A stretch of 14,884 nt of DNA, from assembly GCA_025363495.1 (NCBI GenBank), contig JANYDR010000280.1, positions 1 to 14,884 of the forward strand. The letters are read 5' to 3'. The notes under the pieces were generated by a model. The model did not search any database. It was not told the origin of the DNA and saw nothing but the letters and a program-made list of their open reading frames with translations. Below, piece after piece: positions 13,939 through 14,884 of this stretch. The stretch comes from Cyclobacteriaceae bacterium (lineage in GTDB: Bacteria > Bacteroidota > Bacteroidia > Cytophagales > Cyclobacteriaceae). Every line of letters starts with the position of its first letter. Position 1 is the first letter of the stretch. The position numbers were made by a program, and so were the translations under genes.

Positions 13939-14064
13939 CTTAGATCCGAGTTTACGTTCTACAAAAGATCGAACCATCCTGATCTTTTCGCAATTGGGTA
14001 ACCGGAATAAACAACTCAGTAAACTTTTCTTTATTTCAAGACAGGATCAGCCCATATTAGACGA

Positions 14065-14727
14065 ATGAATCAGATAGAAACATTCCTGCGCGTCATGTTA
14101 TGGGTACACATCGCAGGGGGCACTTCAGCACTTATCACCGGAATGGGAGCAATGCTTACCAAAAAAGGAAGTACCATCCACCGCAACTTTGGCAAGATTT
14201 ACTTTTGGTCGATGACGGCGGTGTTTGTTGGGGCACTTGCTCTCGCGATTGGTCATCACCTTACATTTTTACTTATGGTAGCGTTCTTCAGCTATTACCT
14301 TACTGTGAGAGGGTATAGAATTTTATTTTTAAAAGGACTCAGTTCGGGGCAAAAACCGGTATTGATTGACTGGATGATTAGCGGAGTCTCAGGTCTGTTT
14401 ATTTTATTTCTTTTTCTCTGGGGTGGATATGTTTTAATGAATGGCGGAGGAATGGGTATTGTTGGTTTATTGTTTGGTGGGATTGGATCAACTTTCCTTT
14501 ATCGGGATATCAGAAATTTCTTTGGTCCACCTCCTGAGAAAATGCATTGGTGGTTTGGACATATCTCAAGCATGGGCGGAAGCTACATAGCAGCGGTAAC
14601 CGCATTTATTGTTGTCAATATTAGTATCGGACAACAGAACTGGATATTATGGGTTGTACCTTCTTTGATTGGAGGGATATTGATTGGAAGAACAATCCGG
14701 AAGTACAAGGTGCAGTTTGCGAGGTAA
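14065..14727 (+). CDS. Multi-spanning membrane protein, DUF2306-like
   Basis: 220 aa with about seven predicted TM helices (roughly 10-30, 45-63, 66-80, 104-124, 129-146, 170-187, 192-209). Conserved-looking polar positions inside or next to helices are H15 (WVHIAGGTSAL), H39-R40 (STIHRNFGKIYFW), H64-H65, H161 and H166 (MHWWFGHISSMGGSY). The pattern 'H.aGg.sal.tG ... kG...HR..Gk.y.w' fits the DUF2306-type membrane family, whose function is unknown; paired membrane histidines could bind haem or metal, but that is a guess. No Sec-type cleavage site. It is a single gene: the sigma operon upstream ends in a terminator, and an insertion sequence begins about 20 nt downstream. Start chosen at the first ATG, right before the first TM helix. 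Confidence 0.8.
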   Translation: MNQIETFLRVMLWVHIAGGTSALITGMGAMLTKKGSTIHRNFGKIYFWSMTAVFVGALALAIGHHLTFLLMVAFFSYYLTVRGYRILFLKGLSSGQKPVLIDWMISGVSGLFILFLFLWGGYVLMNGGGMGIVGLLFGGIGSTFLYRDIRNFFGPPPEKMHWWFGHISSMGGSYIAAVTAFIVVNISIGQQNWILWVVPSLIGGILIGRTIRKYKVQFAR

Positions 14728-14768
14728 TAATTTGGGGATTTTAAAATCACTGTTGTCCGGGGAAATAA

Positions 14769-14796
14769 GGGAGAAGTTTCGTAAAAAACCTCTCCC
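14769..14796. promoter_or_regulatory. Hairpin in the 5' leader of the IS transposase
   Basis: GGGAGA (14769-14774) pairs with TCTCCC (14791-14796), continued by GTTT/AAAC after one A-C mismatch. A leader hairpin near an IS end often limits read-through transcription from outside into the transposase; for this copy that is inference. Confidence 0.4.
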
Positions 14797-14832
14797 AGCT
14801 ATCTTTGATGTTACCACACATTCAAACCTAGC

Positions 14833-14884
14833 ATGATCAAAAATACATTTTTTACCGGACAGCCTATTTTCACACAGCTGTTAA
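14833..14884 (+). CDS. IS4-family transposase, N-terminus only (DUF4372-type)
   Basis: The last 52 bases encode MIKNTFFTGQPIFTQLL and continue beyond the window. From memory, this is close to the N-terminus of Bacteroidota IS4-family transposases carrying the DUF4372 N-terminal domain, which typically begin M.K.TFFTGQPIF.QLL. The DDE catalytic core lies outside. Only 17 residues are visible, but the FFTGQPIF string is distinctive. No strong ribosome-binding site is seen, which is usual in this DNA. Confidence 0.75.
   Translation, partial: MIKNTFFTGQPIFTQLL

Larger units (their letters stand above)
13729..14064. other. Gene-free 336-nt stretch with repeats and hairpins
   Basis: I see no convincing coding frame here. 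It holds a 14-nt tandem repeat (13735-13762), a nested 72-nt inverted repeat (13816-13887) flanked by degenerate CATAG-type units up to about 13910, and a GC-rich hairpin (13924-13938). The last 100 nt before the membrane-protein gene at 14065 must carry its promoter, but no good TAnnTTTG match was found. Confidence 0.7.
14748..14884 (+). mobile_element. Left end of an IS4-family insertion sequence (runs off the window)
   Basis: The transposase start at 14833 identifies the element. The exact left end is not certain; CACTGTTGTCCGG at 14748-14760 is the best candidate for the terminal inverted repeat. Its TGTCCGG (14754-14760) is mirrored by CCGGACA at 14855-14861 inside the transposase start. 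A target-site duplication cannot be checked because the right end is outside. Confidence 0.6.

Noticed and set aside
13801..13950. tRNA or riboswitch in the gene-free stretch
   Set aside because: The hairpins do not form a cloverleaf, and no known riboswitch core was recognised.

Overview
The window looks like chromosomal DNA from a member of the Bacteroidota, most likely a Cytophagales-type soil or water bacterium. The evidence is a SusC-style TonB-dependent receptor with an N-terminal carboxypeptidase-regulatory-like domain, several promoter-like sequences matching the Bacteroidota consensus TTTG / TAnnTTTG, the general weakness of Shine-Dalgarno sequences, an ECF sigma factor of a type common in this phylum, and a transposase start of the DUF4372-type IS4 group frequent there. 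This placement is by recognition only; no database search was run.

Layout, left to right. Positions 1-6565 are all on the minus strand: a TonB-dependent receptor cut by the window edge (1-957), a small membrane-anchored hypothetical protein (1099-1614), a YpdA-like FAD/NAD(P)H oxidoreductase (1866-2837), and two tandem, equal-length (577 aa) lipoprotein alpha/beta hydrolases (2974-4707 and 4832-6565). Each end of each hydrolase gene carries a degenerate 7-nt repeat arranged as inverted arms. Divergent from them is a long-chain acyl-CoA synthetase (6797-8467), followed by an AT-rich gene for a uracil-DNA-glycosylase-superfamily-like protein (8509-9243). The latter converges on uvrA (9286-12135, minus). 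Then come an acidic-tailed small hypothetical protein (12295-12684, minus, with a good intrinsic terminator), a divergent ECF sigma factor (12865-13518) overlapping a small ORF with anti-sigma-like features (13433-13669), a 395-nt gene-free stretch rich in hairpins and short repeats, a multi-TM DUF2306-like protein (14065-14727), and the left end of an IS4-family insertion sequence running off the window (about 14748 onward).

Functional themes. The left part is cell-envelope business (outer-membrane uptake, secreted or surface lipoprotein hydrolases) plus thiol redox. The middle combines fatty-acid activation and two DNA-repair-type genes (glycosylase-like and uvrA). The right part is a small regulatory unit (sigma factor plus overlapping partner). 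None of these amounts to an obvious new defence or biosynthetic system. The most unusual signals are the short-period repeats: three copies of a degenerate ACCGATY heptamer array bracket the duplicated hydrolases, an exact 14-nt tandem repeat supplies the 3' end and stop codon of uvrA, another 14-nt tandem repeat follows the sigma operon, and a nested 72-nt inverted repeat lies beyond it. Also notable are the YpdA-like protein lacking the cysteine known as the active site in S. aureus YpdA, the 86-nt sigma/partner overlap, and the uvrA first zinc site with only one CxxC pair.
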